Shown here one piece after another: positions 1 to 9,347 of a DNA stretch of 62,796 nt. The stretch is from Parapedobacter soli. GTDB lineage: Bacteria > Bacteroidota > Bacteroidia > Sphingobacteriales > Sphingobacteriaceae. The notes under the pieces are model-generated. The model was not told the origin of the DNA and did no database searches. It was given only the letters and a program-made list of their open reading frames with translations. The first letter of the stretch is position 1, and the number at the start of each line of letters is the position of its first letter. The DNA lies in assembly GCF_025460835.1 (NCBI RefSeq), contig NZ_JAMXAY010000031.1, positions 1,251-64,046 on the forward strand. The letters are read 5' to 3'. The translations under genes and the position numbers were made by a program.

Positions 1-51
1 TTTTTGGGGTCTCGTTCCGCTGCACGGATGTTTTTCGTTACATACCGCTGA

Positions 52-390
52 TCAGTTCGCCGACAAATTCACTAACCTTTCCGTATAGCGTATCGATACG
101 GCATGGAACAGGGGGAAGGCGGTTTCTTCCATCCATTCGTCCTCCGCTACGCTGTAATCTTCGTAACCGAAAAACAGCTTGCTTTCGTCGATCAATCGAG
201 TTATCAGTGTTCATTTAGAGTGTTTTCCATTTCTGTCAGCAGCTTTTGGAGCCGTTGGCGTACCGTACAGCTATTCCACGCCTTCGATTTCGTAGCGGAA
301 TCCGGGCACGGGTTTGCGGCCCTGCTGCGACCAGATCCGCTACCGCAGGAAGACCTCCGTGCCTGCTACTTCTGGAAATGGGCCAAAAAG
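52..390 (-). pseudogene. Decayed minus-strand gene fragments, family not recognised
   Basis: Read on the minus strand, this stretch gives protein-like text only if frames are switched. A first remnant (about 390 to 204) reads ...TEVFLR, an in-frame TAG, then RIWSQQGRKPVPGFRYEIEG, a frameshift, and TVRQRLQKLLTEMENTLNEH followed by TGA at 206-204. A second remnant overlaps it with an ATG at 214 (MNTDNSID), then needs a frameshift to continue as FFGYEDYSVAEDEWMEETA and ends at a TGA at 54-52. Without the frameshift, a 58-residue basic ORF runs 214-38 in the original frame. I do not recognise either family. The reading as two coupled genes broken by one stop and two frameshifts is inference; an unusual pair of small genes or chance is possible. 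Confidence 0.35.
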
Positions 391-476
391 CCCTAACGGC
401 TGTACAACTGCTCCCTAACTGCTGCCAGACTGCTGCGGGTGGCTTGGCTGCCCGCCTGCTTTTGCCGTGCTGTCCG

Positions 477-494
477 GCTGCTGTACACAGCAGC
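477..494. repeat. Short perfect inverted repeat
   Basis: GCTGCTGT and ACAGCAGC form 8-bp perfect arms around a 2-base spacer. There is no T-run on either side, so it is not a clear terminator. Confidence 0.5.
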
Positions 495-551
495 ATGGCA
501 GCAGGAAGACCGCAGTTTGGTACGCTGCAGGTGCGTCCGTGATCCACAGCG

Positions 552-573
552 TTCGGGGAACATTCGGGGAACA
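552..573 (+). repeat. Tandem 11-bp direct repeat
   Basis: TTCGGGGAACA occurs twice back to back (552-562 and 563-573) in the non-coding stretch upstream of the helicase gene. No function can be assigned. Confidence 0.7.
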
Positions 574-687
574 GGTGACAGCCGTGTCAACAAAAGCTGA
601 CCAAGTCGCGATTGTTTACCAACATGAACACGACAAATTCTTTTTTCAGCTTCGATTTCGTTATCTTCACCTCGGAAAATACGAGTT

Positions 688-3600
688 ATGCCTGCCGTTC
701 CACCGTTAAAAATCCTCAAAGCATCCGCCGGGTCTGGCAAGACCTTCAGCCTCACGGCACAGTACCTTACGCTTCTGTTTGCCGATGAGCATAAGTACCG
801 CGAGATACTGGCCATCACCTTCACCAATAAAGCGACGGCCGAGATGAAAGGCCGGATATTGGGCGTGCTGGAAGCATTGGCCATGGGCGATGGCAACAAG
901 GGCGATGCGGCCGATGGCTACCGCGAAATACTGCTGCAGGCCTACCCGCAATGGGATGCCGGTGCATTGCAGCAACGGGCGATTGCAGCTTACCGCAAGA
1001 TTTTACACGACTACAGCCGCTTTGCCATCAGCACCATCGACGGGTTTACACAAAAGGTGATCCGTGGGTTTACGTTTGAGCTGGGTATCGATGCCGGATA
1101 TAAACTGGAGATGAATATCCGCAAGGTGAAGGGCGACCTGGTGCTGCGGCTCAACCGGACGCTCGACGAACGGCCCGACCTGCTGCAATGGATCATGGAC
1201 TATGCGCAGGCAAAAATCGATCGCGATGAAAACTGGAATTACCGATGGGCATTGAATGAACTGGCCGCTGAGATCTTTAAGGAAGACTTTCAGGATTTTG
1301 ACAAGGCGGTGTCTGCTATCCCCGGGCAGGAGCTCTTCGTAAACCTTGATCGGTATTGCAAGGAAGTCATTAAGCAGTTTGAAGAGGCATTTGAGCAATT
1401 GCTGAAAACCGCAGCCGGCGCATTCGCAGCATCTGGTGTGGATGTGACGGATCTACTGGGGAAATCACGGAACTACCTGGGTAAACTCGACCGTTTTTCG
1501 GCAGAAGACCCCGCCGATGCGGTCAAAAAGCTTGAGAAATATATCCATAATCCCGCCGAGTGGCAAAAAGGGGGGGTAAATGGCAACATGGCTGCACTGT
1601 ACGACGTACTGAATCCCTTACTGGAACAAATACACGTGCTGTATGCTGAGCAATCGCCCGACTATTACCTCGCCAAAGCGATGGACGAAAACCTATACTA
1701 CTTACGGCTGCTCAAAGAGATGAGCGTACTGCTGGCCGAATGGCGGCACGACAATGCGGCACAACTCATCAGCGACGCGCAGATCTTATTGAGCAATATC
1801 GGTACAGACCAGGCGGGCGACCCCACGTTTATCTGGGAGAAAATAGGCAACCGGTTCCGCCATTTCCTTTTCGATGAGTTTCAGGATACCTCAAAAAGGC
1901 AATGGGATAACCTGCGGCCGCTGCTCATCAACGCCATGGGGAATGCTACGGGTAAACGGCATGAGCACCTCATCGTGGGTGATGTGAAGCAGAGCATATA
2001 CCGCTGGCGCAATGGCGACTGGCGTATCCTGCTGGACCGGGCGGAGCAGCAGATCGGCAAGGCTTTCAACACGGCAGATACGTCTCCGCTCATCGAGCAT
2101 GCGGCGCTGGAAATCAACTACCGCAGCCATGAACATATCGTGGCTTTCAATAACCTGGTGTTTGCACACGCGCCGCAGTGGTTGCAGCAGCGGCTGAACG
2201 ACCGCGTTTTAAGGGAGCTTGGCGAGGCGGAATATGAGCACTGGTGGCAGCCGTCGGGCAGCCACGACATGCTCATCCGCGCCTATGCCGACAGCCGCCA
2301 GCAACTGCCCGCATCCGCACGGCGAGGCGGTACGGTACACGTGGAGTTTATCGATGTGGAGAATAACAACCACCGCGCCAGTGCAGTTAAAGACGAGGCG
2401 CTGGCCCGGCTGGCCGATACGCTCATCGGGTGGCTGTCGTCGGGTACATACCGCCCCAATCAGGTCGGCATACTTGTGCGTACCAACAATGAGGCGCGCG
2501 AGATCATCCAGTACCTGCTGGATAAGCAACGGGAATCGGGAACGGCATTTGACGTGGTCTCGGGCGATGCACTGGCTCTGGTAAACCACCCTGCCATCCG
2601 GCTGCTGGTCGACACGCTGCGTGCACTCGCAGGCAAGCTTCCCGATACCGCGCTGTACCTGGCCAACTGCATTTATCTGCATAACCAGCTGGCAGGCCGC
2701 GCGGCAGCGGTAGCAGCCCACGATTGGATACAGGTGGGTAAGTGCCACCCCGTCCAGCTGGGTGGCATGCTGCCCGAGCTGCTTTGCAATAACTGGGATA
2801 TGTGGGCCCAACTGCCCCTCGCCGAACTCGTGGAATCGCTGATTGTGGCGTATGGGCTCCAAACCAATGAAGAAAGCTTGCCGTACCTCTTGGCCTTCCG
2901 CGATCTTGTGGCCGCCTTCACCGCCAACGGCGAACGTGGTATCCCGGCATTCCTCACGTATTGGGAGGAAGAAGGCATCGACCGCGCGTTGCCTGCCGCA
3001 GGCGAGACGGCTGCCGTTGAGGTCCTAACAATCCACAAATCAAAAGGATTGGCATTTGACGTGGTGATGATCCCGTTCTGCAGCTGGCCTATCGACGGGC
3101 GCATCAACGGTAACTTCTGGGTGAACACCGAAGACACTCCCTATGCGCTCTTGAGCAAAACCCCTGTGAAATACAAGGGCGACCTCGGCAAGTCGAGGCT
3201 TTACCAAGCGTATTTCGAAGAGATGCTGCTCAACTATATGGATGCGCTCAATACACTCTACGTGGCCACCACCCGCACGCGCAAGCACCTGTACATTACG
3301 GCACCGGGCAAGAAGGGCGATGGCGAAATCAGCGCCCTGCTGGCTAGCGACTTGCTCCTGGAAGTATTGCCCGGCATTGCGGGAGAGTTGGATGTCGAAT
3401 TCAGCGACGGCATACGGCTGGGAACGGCCACGGAAACGGATACCCCGCGGGGGCAGGAGCCACCGCAGACAGGCTGGTCGTTCAGCCACTATCCGGCATC
3501 CACCCGTATGAAAGAGGAGTTGGCCCGTCCCGAAATACAAACGGAGCTTGATGTGGCACGGCTGGATGTGGCCAAACGCCAGGGCCAGCTGCTGCATAAG

Positions 3601-3993
3601 CTGATGGCAGAGACTGCGGCAACTGCCGAGCTGGAAGCATACGCGGATGTGCTGCAAGCCGAAGGGTGGCTCCGCAGCGAGGAGCGATCCGAGGTCCTGG
3701 CCCTTGCACAGGCTACCTGGAACCACCCGCAGCTCGCACAGTGGTTCAGCGGTGAATACGAGCACTGGAATGAGCGAGACGTCATTCTGCCCGATGGCCG
3801 CACACTGCGTCCCGATAAAATACTGGTACGCCCGGATGAGACCATTGTGCTAGACTTCAAGTTCACCCAGCATGAAAACAAGGCCCACCTTAAGCAGGTA
3901 GCAGACTATCAACGGGTTCTCCACGAAATGGGCATGCCGCATGTCAAGGGATATGTCTATTACGGCATGTTGGAGAAGTTGGTGGAAGTTTAA
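688..3993 (+). CDS. UvrD/RecB-family helicase-nuclease (AddA-like)
   Basis: The 1101-residue protein is a superfamily 1A helicase with a C-terminal nuclease, expected to process double-strand DNA ends with the AddB-like protein encoded at 5342-8236. Visible motifs in order: Walker A ASAGSGKTF (12-20), motif Ia ITFTNKATAEM (about 43-53), Walker B DEFQDT (about 395), motif III GDVKQSIYRWR (about 430), motif IV NYRSH (about 477), motif V TIHKSKGLAFD (about 782), motif VI LYVATTRTRKHL (about 857). The tail carries a RecB-like PD-(D/E)XK nuclease: GQLLHKLM (about 965), RPDKILV and VLDFKF (about 1043-1058), then a YQ pair near 1073. The ATG at 688 places Walker A close to the N terminus, as is usual. 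Bacteroidota members are often annotated simply as UvrD helicases; the AddA role is inferred from the fusion and the neighbour. Confidence 0.9.
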   Translation: MPAVPPLKILKASAGSGKTFSLTAQYLTLLFADEHKYREILAITFTNKATAEMKGRILGVLEALAMGDGNKGDAADGYREILLQAYPQWDAGALQQRAIAAYRKILHDYSRFAISTIDGFTQKVIRGFTFELGIDAGYKLEMNIRKVKGDLVLRLNRTLDERPDLLQWIMDYAQAKIDRDENWNYRWALNELAAEIFKEDFQDFDKAVSAIPGQELFVNLDRYCKEVIKQFEEAFEQLLKTAAGAFAASGVDVTDLLGKSRNYLGKLDRFSAEDPADAVKKLEKYIHNPAEWQKGGVNGNMAALYDVLNPLLEQIHVLYAEQSPDYYLAKAMDENLYYLRLLKEMSVLLAEWRHDNAAQLISDAQILLSNIGTDQAGDPTFIWEKIGNRFRHFLFDEFQDTSKRQWDNLRPLLINAMGNATGKRHEHLIVGDVKQSIYRWRNGDWRILLDRAEQQIGKAFNTADTSPLIEHAALEINYRSHEHIVAFNNLVFAHAPQWLQQRLNDRVLRELGEAEYEHWWQPSGSHDMLIRAYADSRQQLPASARRGGTVHVEFIDVENNNHRASAVKDEALARLADTLIGWLSSGTYRPNQVGILVRTNNEAREIIQYLLDKQRESGTAFDVVSGDALALVNHPAIRLLVDTLRALAGKLPDTALYLANCIYLHNQLAGRAAAVAAHDWIQVGKCHPVQLGGMLPELLCNNWDMWAQLPLAELVESLIVAYGLQTNEESLPYLLAFRDLVAAFTANGERGIPAFLTYWEEEGIDRALPAAGETAAVEVLTIHKSKGLAFDVVMIPFCSWPIDGRINGNFWVNTEDTPYALLSKTPVKYKGDLGKSRLYQAYFEEMLLNYMDALNTLYVATTRTRKHLYITAPGKKGDGEISALLASDLLLEVLPGIAGELDVEFSDGIRLGTATETDTPRGQEPPQTGWSFSHYPASTRMKEELARPEIQTELDVARLDVAKRQGQLLHKLMAETAATAELEAYADVLQAEGWLRSEERSEVLALAQATWNHPQLAQWFSGEYEHWNERDVILPDGRTLRPDKILVRPDETIVLDFKFTQHENKAHLKQVADYQRVLHEMGMPHVKGYVYYGMLEKLVEV

Positions 3994-4065
3994 TGACCGC
4001 CCCGGTTGATGACTTTTTACGATTGCAGCGATAGTGGGGTAGTATATCATGTAAACAGCATTTCA

Positions 4066-5283
4066 ATGAATAAGCTACCCATACCATTGGCGATTGTACT
4101 GTTGCTATCGTCTGGCGCCTGCCAGCCATCCACCGATCGGAGTGAAAGCAAAAGCGGGCACAAAGAGGGGCAGGCGGAACAAACCTTTGAGGCGGGCCGG
4201 GATTATACGGAATTCACACGGGTAAAGGTGATGGACCGCCAGGGGTTTGCCACGCCTGTAGAGGCATTGAGCATATTGATCCCCAGAGGCTGGCAGGATG
4301 TAGGTGAGGTCATCTGGGTTGCTCCAGGACAGGCTTGTGCCGGCACTACCCTGTTTTTCAAAGCACACACCCCCGATGGAGCCTCCGGGTTCGAAATAAT
4401 GCCCAACTATATCTGGTCATGGAGCGCCGACCCGCAGGTCAATGCGTTCAACCAACAGCATGGTAACGGCCAATTCTGCGGGGTGGGGCAACCGATGGAC
4501 GCCGCCCAATTCGTTCAGCAGGTGTGGGCCCAGGAGCTGGGGAATCCGACTATTACGGCGATAAAAACTAATCCCGATGCCATTGCCACCATGGGCGAAA
4601 ACGATGCTGAGCACCGGGCCGAGATGATGCGCTACGGCAGCGCCGGCGTGGAATTCAATCATTCGGCAGTCACCGCCATGGCCAAGTGGCCCGACGGGAA
4701 GTCGGGGATATTGTTCTGCAAGGTGACCAACGCCGCAAATTACATCCCCAATATTTATAATGGAACCACATCGGTATCTTATACAAGCTCGGCAACACGG
4801 ATGGTTTACTTATTCCCCGAACCGGAAAAGGAGCATGCGGAGCAGATGATGACGGTAATCCTTACCAGCATACGCACCAACCCGGCGTGGAAAGAAGCCG
4901 CCGAGGGCTACTGGCGCGATATACGTGAGCAACGGCATGTGGAGCATGTGGGCCGGATACAGATGATGGACGAGCAAACCCGACGGATGGGTGAGCAGGC
5001 CATACAGCGGGGCAACCGGCGACTGGCAGAAATGGATAACCAGCTGCGTAGCTGGGAGGCCCGCCAGAGTGCAAACGATAAAATACACAATGACTTCATC
5101 AAGACGATACGGGAAGTGGAAAATTACCGGGATGTAGCCGGTAAAGTGGAGCTCAGCGCGGGATACGACCACGTGTGGAGCCGCAGTGACGGACAGACTT
5201 ACATCATGACCAATAATCCGAATTTTAATCCGGCGGCCGTTTTCCAAGATCAAAATTGGCAGGAAATGGAGAAGGTTGATTGA
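4066..5283 (+). CDS. Lipoprotein of unknown function between AddA- and AddB-like genes
   Basis: I chose the ATG at 4066 (MNKLPIPLAIVLLLSSGAC) because it gives a clean lipoprotein signal with lipobox SGAC and Cys19; the frame is open upstream to 4006 but that would add an unlikely leader. The mature protein (about 385 residues) has a globular N-terminal part and a charged, probably helical or coiled-coil segment around residues 285-355, then a C-terminal block with GYDHVWSRSDGQTYIMTN. I do not recognise a named family. It lies 72 bp after the helicase and 58 bp before the AddB-like gene in the same direction, so it is probably co-transcribed, but an envelope lipoprotein has no obvious role in DNA repair. 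Confidence 0.75.
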   Translation: MNKLPIPLAIVLLLSSGACQPSTDRSESKSGHKEGQAEQTFEAGRDYTEFTRVKVMDRQGFATPVEALSILIPRGWQDVGEVIWVAPGQACAGTTLFFKAHTPDGASGFEIMPNYIWSWSADPQVNAFNQQHGNGQFCGVGQPMDAAQFVQQVWAQELGNPTITAIKTNPDAIATMGENDAEHRAEMMRYGSAGVEFNHSAVTAMAKWPDGKSGILFCKVTNAANYIPNIYNGTTSVSYTSSATRMVYLFPEPEKEHAEQMMTVILTSIRTNPAWKEAAEGYWRDIREQRHVEHVGRIQMMDEQTRRMGEQAIQRGNRRLAEMDNQLRSWEARQSANDKIHNDFIKTIREVENYRDVAGKVELSAGYDHVWSRSDGQTYIMTNNPNFNPAAVFQDQNWQEMEKVD

Positions 5284-5341
5284 AAAATTATAATCGTTTC
5301 GCTATGTTTGCTCGGAGAACGTTAAATCCCAGATTTCTTGT

Positions 5342-8236
5342 ATGCCCCCGTTCCTCCGACAAGTTGCAGTTGATTTATTGTCCCGGTTTGGCGACGACCT
5401 GAAAGACGTGGCCGTGGTGCTGACCAACAAGCGCCCCATCGTTTTCCTGCGGAAGTACCTGGCGGATTTGGTGGGCAAACCGCTCTGGAGTCCTTCTTTT
5501 TTTACCATCCAGGAATTTTTACGGCAGTCGGCCGCTTCGCCCGAGGCCAGCCCTTTGGCCCAGTTCTTTATCTTGCACAGGGTGCACAATGCATTGCTCC
5601 GCGAAGAAGGGCGGCCGGAGGAAACGCCGGATGAATTCTACCCGTTGGCCGAAACCATCTTGAACGACTTCGAACAGCTGGACTACGACCTCGTGGCGCC
5701 CGGTGCGGTGTATGCCGAGCTGCGAGACATCGCCTTGCTCCAGCAGCGATTCCCCCACTTGTCGGCCGAGCAGCAACACTTCATGCGGCAGTTCTGGGAA
5801 TCCTTTTCCGTAGGTAAGCAAACGGCAATCCAGCAGAAATTCCTCCAACTGTGGGGGCGCATGCCAACACTTTACCAACGCTTTAAGGCAGCATTGCAGG
5901 AGCAGAAGCTTACCACCACGGCCGGTAGCTACCGCAACCTGGCAGAAGGCCGTGCAGACCACCCGGATTTTATTGCGGCATATAAACGGGTAGCCTTCGT
6001 GGGGTTCAACGCCCTCAACCGCTGCGAGATAACGCTGTTTACCCAATGGCAGGAAGCCGGGAAAGCACTATTCTACTTTGACGCAGACAATTATTACCTC
6101 GACGACGACCTGCAAGAGGCCGGCCTTTTCCTCCGGAAAAATATTGGCCAGTATGGGTTGCGCAATGCGCTCGGCGAATTCCCCGATGTACTGGGTCCGA
6201 AAGCCGCTCGCATTGAGCTGGTAGCGACCTCAGGTAAGGTGGCGCAAGCCAAGCTGTTGTCGACCCTCTTGGAAAGGCGGCCGGACCACCGGGAGGCTCC
6301 CACAAGCACGGCCATCATCCTGGCCGATGAAAGCTTGTTGGTGCCAGTGTTGCACAGCCTGCCCGATGGTATCGACTTCAACGTGACAATGGGTTATCCA
6401 TTAGCCCAATCCACACTATTTGGATACCTGGACGGATGGCTGGAAATCCAACAGCAGTTGGCCGCCAATGGGGAGCGTTCTGTTCACCACCTTGATGTGG
6501 AAGCCATACTGACCCATCCACTCAGCGGCATATCGGCAAAAGAGCGCGACAGGCTGCTGGGTGATATCAATGCCAATGAGTGGCTGGAGGTGCCTATCGG
6601 CGAGCTATCGTTGACATCGGGTGCTTATCCCGGATTTTTCACACCCCGCAAGGGTAACGTCGCCGTAATCCAGGGGCTGCATGCCTTGCTCGATGGCGTA
6701 TTGGAACATCGGCAACATACCAAAGACCTCCGCCACATCGAGGCGGTGCTTATTCTCGCCATCAAAAAGGCACTCAACCTGTTGCAGGAAGGGCTGGACC
6801 ATTATCCCGACCTGTCGATGCCTTTTCTTTGCTCACTGGTACGCAAGTCCCTCCAAGGAATATCGGCACCCATCGAGGGGGAGCCGTTGAAGGGGGTGCA
6901 GATCATGGGGCTACTGGAAAGCCGCTGCCTCGACTTTGAGGAGGTTTACCTGATCGGTGCGAATGAAGGGAAATTACCCGGCATTACCACGGCCCCCACC
7001 TTCATTCCCGATTCTATCCGGCGTGCCCATGGCCTCCCCGTACTGGAAAACCAGGATGCCCTGTCGGCCTACCTGTTTTATCGCCTGTTGCAATACCCCC
7101 GGCACGTTACCGTAGTATACAATGGTGTGGTAGACGATAGCAACAGCGGCGAAGTGAGCCGGTTTGTCCGCCAGTTGGCCTTCGAAAGCCGGTTTGAATT
7201 CCAGTATCGCCGCCAGCAGCAGCCCATCAAGACGATTGCGGCACCGCCTGCATTGAGCCTGCCCAAAACCGAAGCGGTATGGGATAAGCTGAGCAGTTAC
7301 CTGGATGATACCGGACCGGATCGTCCGAAGCTGTCGGCGTCGGCGTTGACCACCTACCTGCAGTCGCCCATCTTGTTTTTCCTCAAATACGTGGCTGGTA
7401 TAAAGGAGCCGCCCAGGCTGGCCGAGGAGTTTGAGATGAACCGGCTGGGTACGGTTGTACATGGTGTGATGCAGGAAGTGTATGAGCAGTTGGCGGCAGA
7501 AAACGACCCCATTACACCGCAGATCATCCGTCAGAAGATCAAGGTTCTGCCCCAGATCTGTTTGGCAGCATTGTCGAAAGAGCTGCACGGCGAAACCGGA
7601 AAGATACTGGTGCCCAACAGTATGCAGCGTATCCTTCTCCGGGTAGCCGAAGAGTATGCCGCCGTGTTCTTGCATTACGATGCCGAGCAGGTTGCCCCGC
7701 TACGCATTGTGGAACTGGAAAATGCACGTGACTATTCCACGGCATTCCCGATTACGGTACAGGGCGAGCCGCGGACGGTGGTGCTTTACGGCATTATCGA
7801 CCGGGTGGACGAAGTAAACGGCAAAACCCGTATCGTGGACTATAAGACGGGGCGCGATGAGGTGAAATTCCATGGGCTCGACACCCTGTTTGCACCGGCA
7901 TCGGCCAAAAGCAATAAGGCGATGATACAAACCCTGTTTTATACCTACGTGTATGAGCAGGTAACGGGCAAGCGCGGCGTAGAACCCAACCTGTATATCG
8001 CACGGAAGCTCCGCAACGAGGGACCGCTATTTTATATGGGTGGCCGTAGCGGGTATGTGGCCACCGGGGCCGAACTGGAAGACATCAAGATGAGGTTTAT
8101 CGATTTCCTGCGGCAGACATTGGAAGAGCTGTTCGATCCGGATGTGCCCTTCAGGGATAATCCCGATGCCGTACGGTATCCAGGAGACCCCTACGCGGAG
8201 TTTATCGGCCAATACCAGGCCGACGACGGAACGTAA
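5342..8236 (+). CDS. PD-(D/E)XK nuclease, AddB-like
   Basis: The 964-residue protein resembles the AddB/RexB partner of AddA. The N-terminal two thirds match the inactivated helicase-like part (for example VYLIGANEGKLPG near residue 535). The C-terminal nuclease shows SASALTTYL (about 664), LGTVVHGVM (about 701), GIIDRVDEV (about 816) and VDYKTG (about 832), followed by MIQTLFYTYVYE: the His-Asp-Asp-x-Lys layout of RecB-type nucleases. In many AddB proteins a Cys of the iron-sulfur cluster follows the SAS...Y motif (Y..CP); here the motif reads YLQSPILFFLKYV with Ser, and no compensating Cys cluster is seen near the C terminus. It is co-directional with the helicase, forming an end-processing pair with a lipoprotein gene in between. 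Confidence 0.85.
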   Translation: MPPFLRQVAVDLLSRFGDDLKDVAVVLTNKRPIVFLRKYLADLVGKPLWSPSFFTIQEFLRQSAASPEASPLAQFFILHRVHNALLREEGRPEETPDEFYPLAETILNDFEQLDYDLVAPGAVYAELRDIALLQQRFPHLSAEQQHFMRQFWESFSVGKQTAIQQKFLQLWGRMPTLYQRFKAALQEQKLTTTAGSYRNLAEGRADHPDFIAAYKRVAFVGFNALNRCEITLFTQWQEAGKALFYFDADNYYLDDDLQEAGLFLRKNIGQYGLRNALGEFPDVLGPKAARIELVATSGKVAQAKLLSTLLERRPDHREAPTSTAIILADESLLVPVLHSLPDGIDFNVTMGYPLAQSTLFGYLDGWLEIQQQLAANGERSVHHLDVEAILTHPLSGISAKERDRLLGDINANEWLEVPIGELSLTSGAYPGFFTPRKGNVAVIQGLHALLDGVLEHRQHTKDLRHIEAVLILAIKKALNLLQEGLDHYPDLSMPFLCSLVRKSLQGISAPIEGEPLKGVQIMGLLESRCLDFEEVYLIGANEGKLPGITTAPTFIPDSIRRAHGLPVLENQDALSAYLFYRLLQYPRHVTVVYNGVVDDSNSGEVSRFVRQLAFESRFEFQYRRQQQPIKTIAAPPALSLPKTEAVWDKLSSYLDDTGPDRPKLSASALTTYLQSPILFFLKYVAGIKEPPRLAEEFEMNRLGTVVHGVMQEVYEQLAAENDPITPQIIRQKIKVLPQICLAALSKELHGETGKILVPNSMQRILLRVAEEYAAVFLHYDAEQVAPLRIVELENARDYSTAFPITVQGEPRTVVLYGIIDRVDEVNGKTRIVDYKTGRDEVKFHGLDTLFAPASAKSNKAMIQTLFYTYVYEQVTGKRGVEPNLYIARKLRNEGPLFYMGGRSGYVATGAELEDIKMRFIDFLRQTLEELFDPDVPFRDNPDAVRYPGDPYAEFIGQYQADDGT

Positions 8237-8280
8237 CGAAAACGTGTGCGTAGATTGTGTGCCGTATTTATTGTGCGGCG

Positions 8281-8312
8281 TTTCATGTTTCCTACTTTAA
8301 ATGCTATTTTAG
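8281..8312 (+). promoter_or_regulatory. Putative promoter of kdgK-eda
   Basis: TTTC (8281-8284), 20 bases, then TATTTTAG (8305-8312) resembles the Bacteroidota TTTG-N19/20-TAnnTTTG promoter with one mismatch in each box. It ends only 6 bases before the ATG at 8319, so the transcript would be leaderless or nearly so. Sequence match only. Confidence 0.35.
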
Positions 8313-8318
8313 CACCCC

Positions 8319-9311
8319 ATGAGTAAACACCGTATACTTTCTTTTGGCGAGCTGATGTTGCGGCTGAGCTCGACCGGACCATCCTTTCTGGACAGGGACA
8401 GTACAGTAGCCGTTTTTCCGGCCGGGTCGGAGGCCAACGTTGTTGCGTCGCTTGCGCAATGGGGTGTGCCCTGCAGCTACCTGAGCCGGATGCCCGACAA
8501 CGACCTGGCGGAGCAGGCACTATCTGTATTGAAAGGGCTCGGCGTGGATGTATCGCCGGTGCTGCTGGAAGGGGATAGGCTGGGCCTATACTTCCTGCTG
8601 TCGGCAAACGGGCTTACTAAAGGCGAAGTGGTGTATGACCGGAAATACTCGGCATTCAGCCAGATACAGCCGGGTACCATCGATTGGGGTCGGGTGCTTG
8701 AAGGCTATACGTGGTTCCATTGGAGTGCCCTCACACCGGCACTCAACGAATCGCTCGCAACGGTATGCGAAGAAGCCCTGGAAGCGGCACGTCGTAAAGG
8801 GCTGGTCGTGTCGGTTGACCTCAACTACCGCAATAAATTATGGAACTACGGTAAGCAGCCGATAGACGTGATGCCCGGGCTGCTACCCTATTGCGATGTG
8901 GTGATGGGCAACATCTGGGCAGCAAACAAGATGCTGGGAACGGCGGTGGATGAAACGCTGGACCGTGATACGCCCGCCGATACATACTTCGAGCAGGCCA
9001 AAGCATCGGCGCGCGACGTCTTCGAGCGGTTGCCGCAGTGCAAGCACCTGGCTTACACGTTCCGCTTCATGGACTCGCCTACCCACAACCTGCTGTATGG
9101 CACATACCATACGCGGAATGGTGACTTTATTTCCGAAATCCGGGAAACCAACGCAGTGGTAGACCGCATCGGAAGTGGTGATGCGTTCATGGCCGGGCTG
9201 ATTTACGCCTTGGCAGCAGAAAAAGATGGACAAGGCATTGTGGATACAGCAACGGCAGCCGGATTCAAAAAGCTGTTTGTAAAAGGGGACTTCGGCAACG
9301 GGGATTTATAG
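8319..9311 (+). CDS. kdgK: 2-dehydro-3-deoxygluconate kinase (PfkB family)
   Basis: The 330-residue sugar kinase phosphorylates 2-keto-3-deoxygluconate to KDPG in the cytosol, feeding the aldolase gene that follows. It starts with RILSFGELMLRLSS, has the substrate-site stretch GSEANVVASLAQWG (about 37-50), the central VSVDLNYRNKLW (about 165), and the PfkB signature DRIGSGDAF (about 281-289) with the catalytic-base Asp in GSGD. Other PfkB sugar kinases are possible, but adjacency to eda makes KDG the likely substrate. Eda follows after 36 bp. Confidence 0.88.
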   Translation: MSKHRILSFGELMLRLSSTGPSFLDRDSTVAVFPAGSEANVVASLAQWGVPCSYLSRMPDNDLAEQALSVLKGLGVDVSPVLLEGDRLGLYFLLSANGLTKGEVVYDRKYSAFSQIQPGTIDWGRVLEGYTWFHWSALTPALNESLATVCEEALEAARRKGLVVSVDLNYRNKLWNYGKQPIDVMPGLLPYCDVVMGNIWAANKMLGTAVDETLDRDTPADTYFEQAKASARDVFERLPQCKHLAYTFRFMDSPTHNLLYGTYHTRNGDFISEIRETNAVVDRIGSGDAFMAGLIYALAAEKDGQGIVDTATAAGFKKLFVKGDFGNGDL

Positions 9312-9312
9312 G

Positions 9313-9338
9313 AATAGACAATAGATAATAGACAATAG
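9313..9338 (+). repeat. Direct repeat in the kdgK-eda spacer
   Basis: AATAGACAATAG occurs at 9313-9324 and again at 9327-9338, a 12-bp unit with 14-bp periodicity that fills most of the 36-bp gap. It could affect message structure or simply be a slippage-prone simple repeat. Confidence 0.75.
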
Positions 9339-9347
9339 CTATCAAAA

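Larger units (their letters stand above)
391..687. other. Non-coding stretch before the helicase gene
   Basis: Open frames here overlap one another on both strands and have no recognisable protein text. The stretch holds a short hairpin (477-494), a tandem 11-bp repeat (552-573) and, just before the helicase start, a poor match to a Bacteroidota -7 box (TATCTTCA near 662). I see no RNA gene. Confidence 0.5.

Noticed and set aside
246-542. Overlapping 98-103 residue frames on both strands
   Set aside because: The two frames mirror each other and read as Ala/Arg/Cys-rich low-information text; the protein-like fragments lie in other frames of the minus strand.
467-709. 80-residue plus-strand frame before the helicase
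   Set aside because: No recognisable text or start context; it overlaps the helicase start and the repeats at 477-494 and 552-573.
2209-2862. 217-residue minus-strand frame inside the helicase gene
   Set aside because: It is an antisense shadow of a long GC-rich real gene whose conserved motifs are on the plus strand.
3040-3765. 241-residue minus-strand frame inside the helicase gene
   Set aside because: Antisense shadow; the plus-strand frame carries helicase motifs V and VI in the same place.
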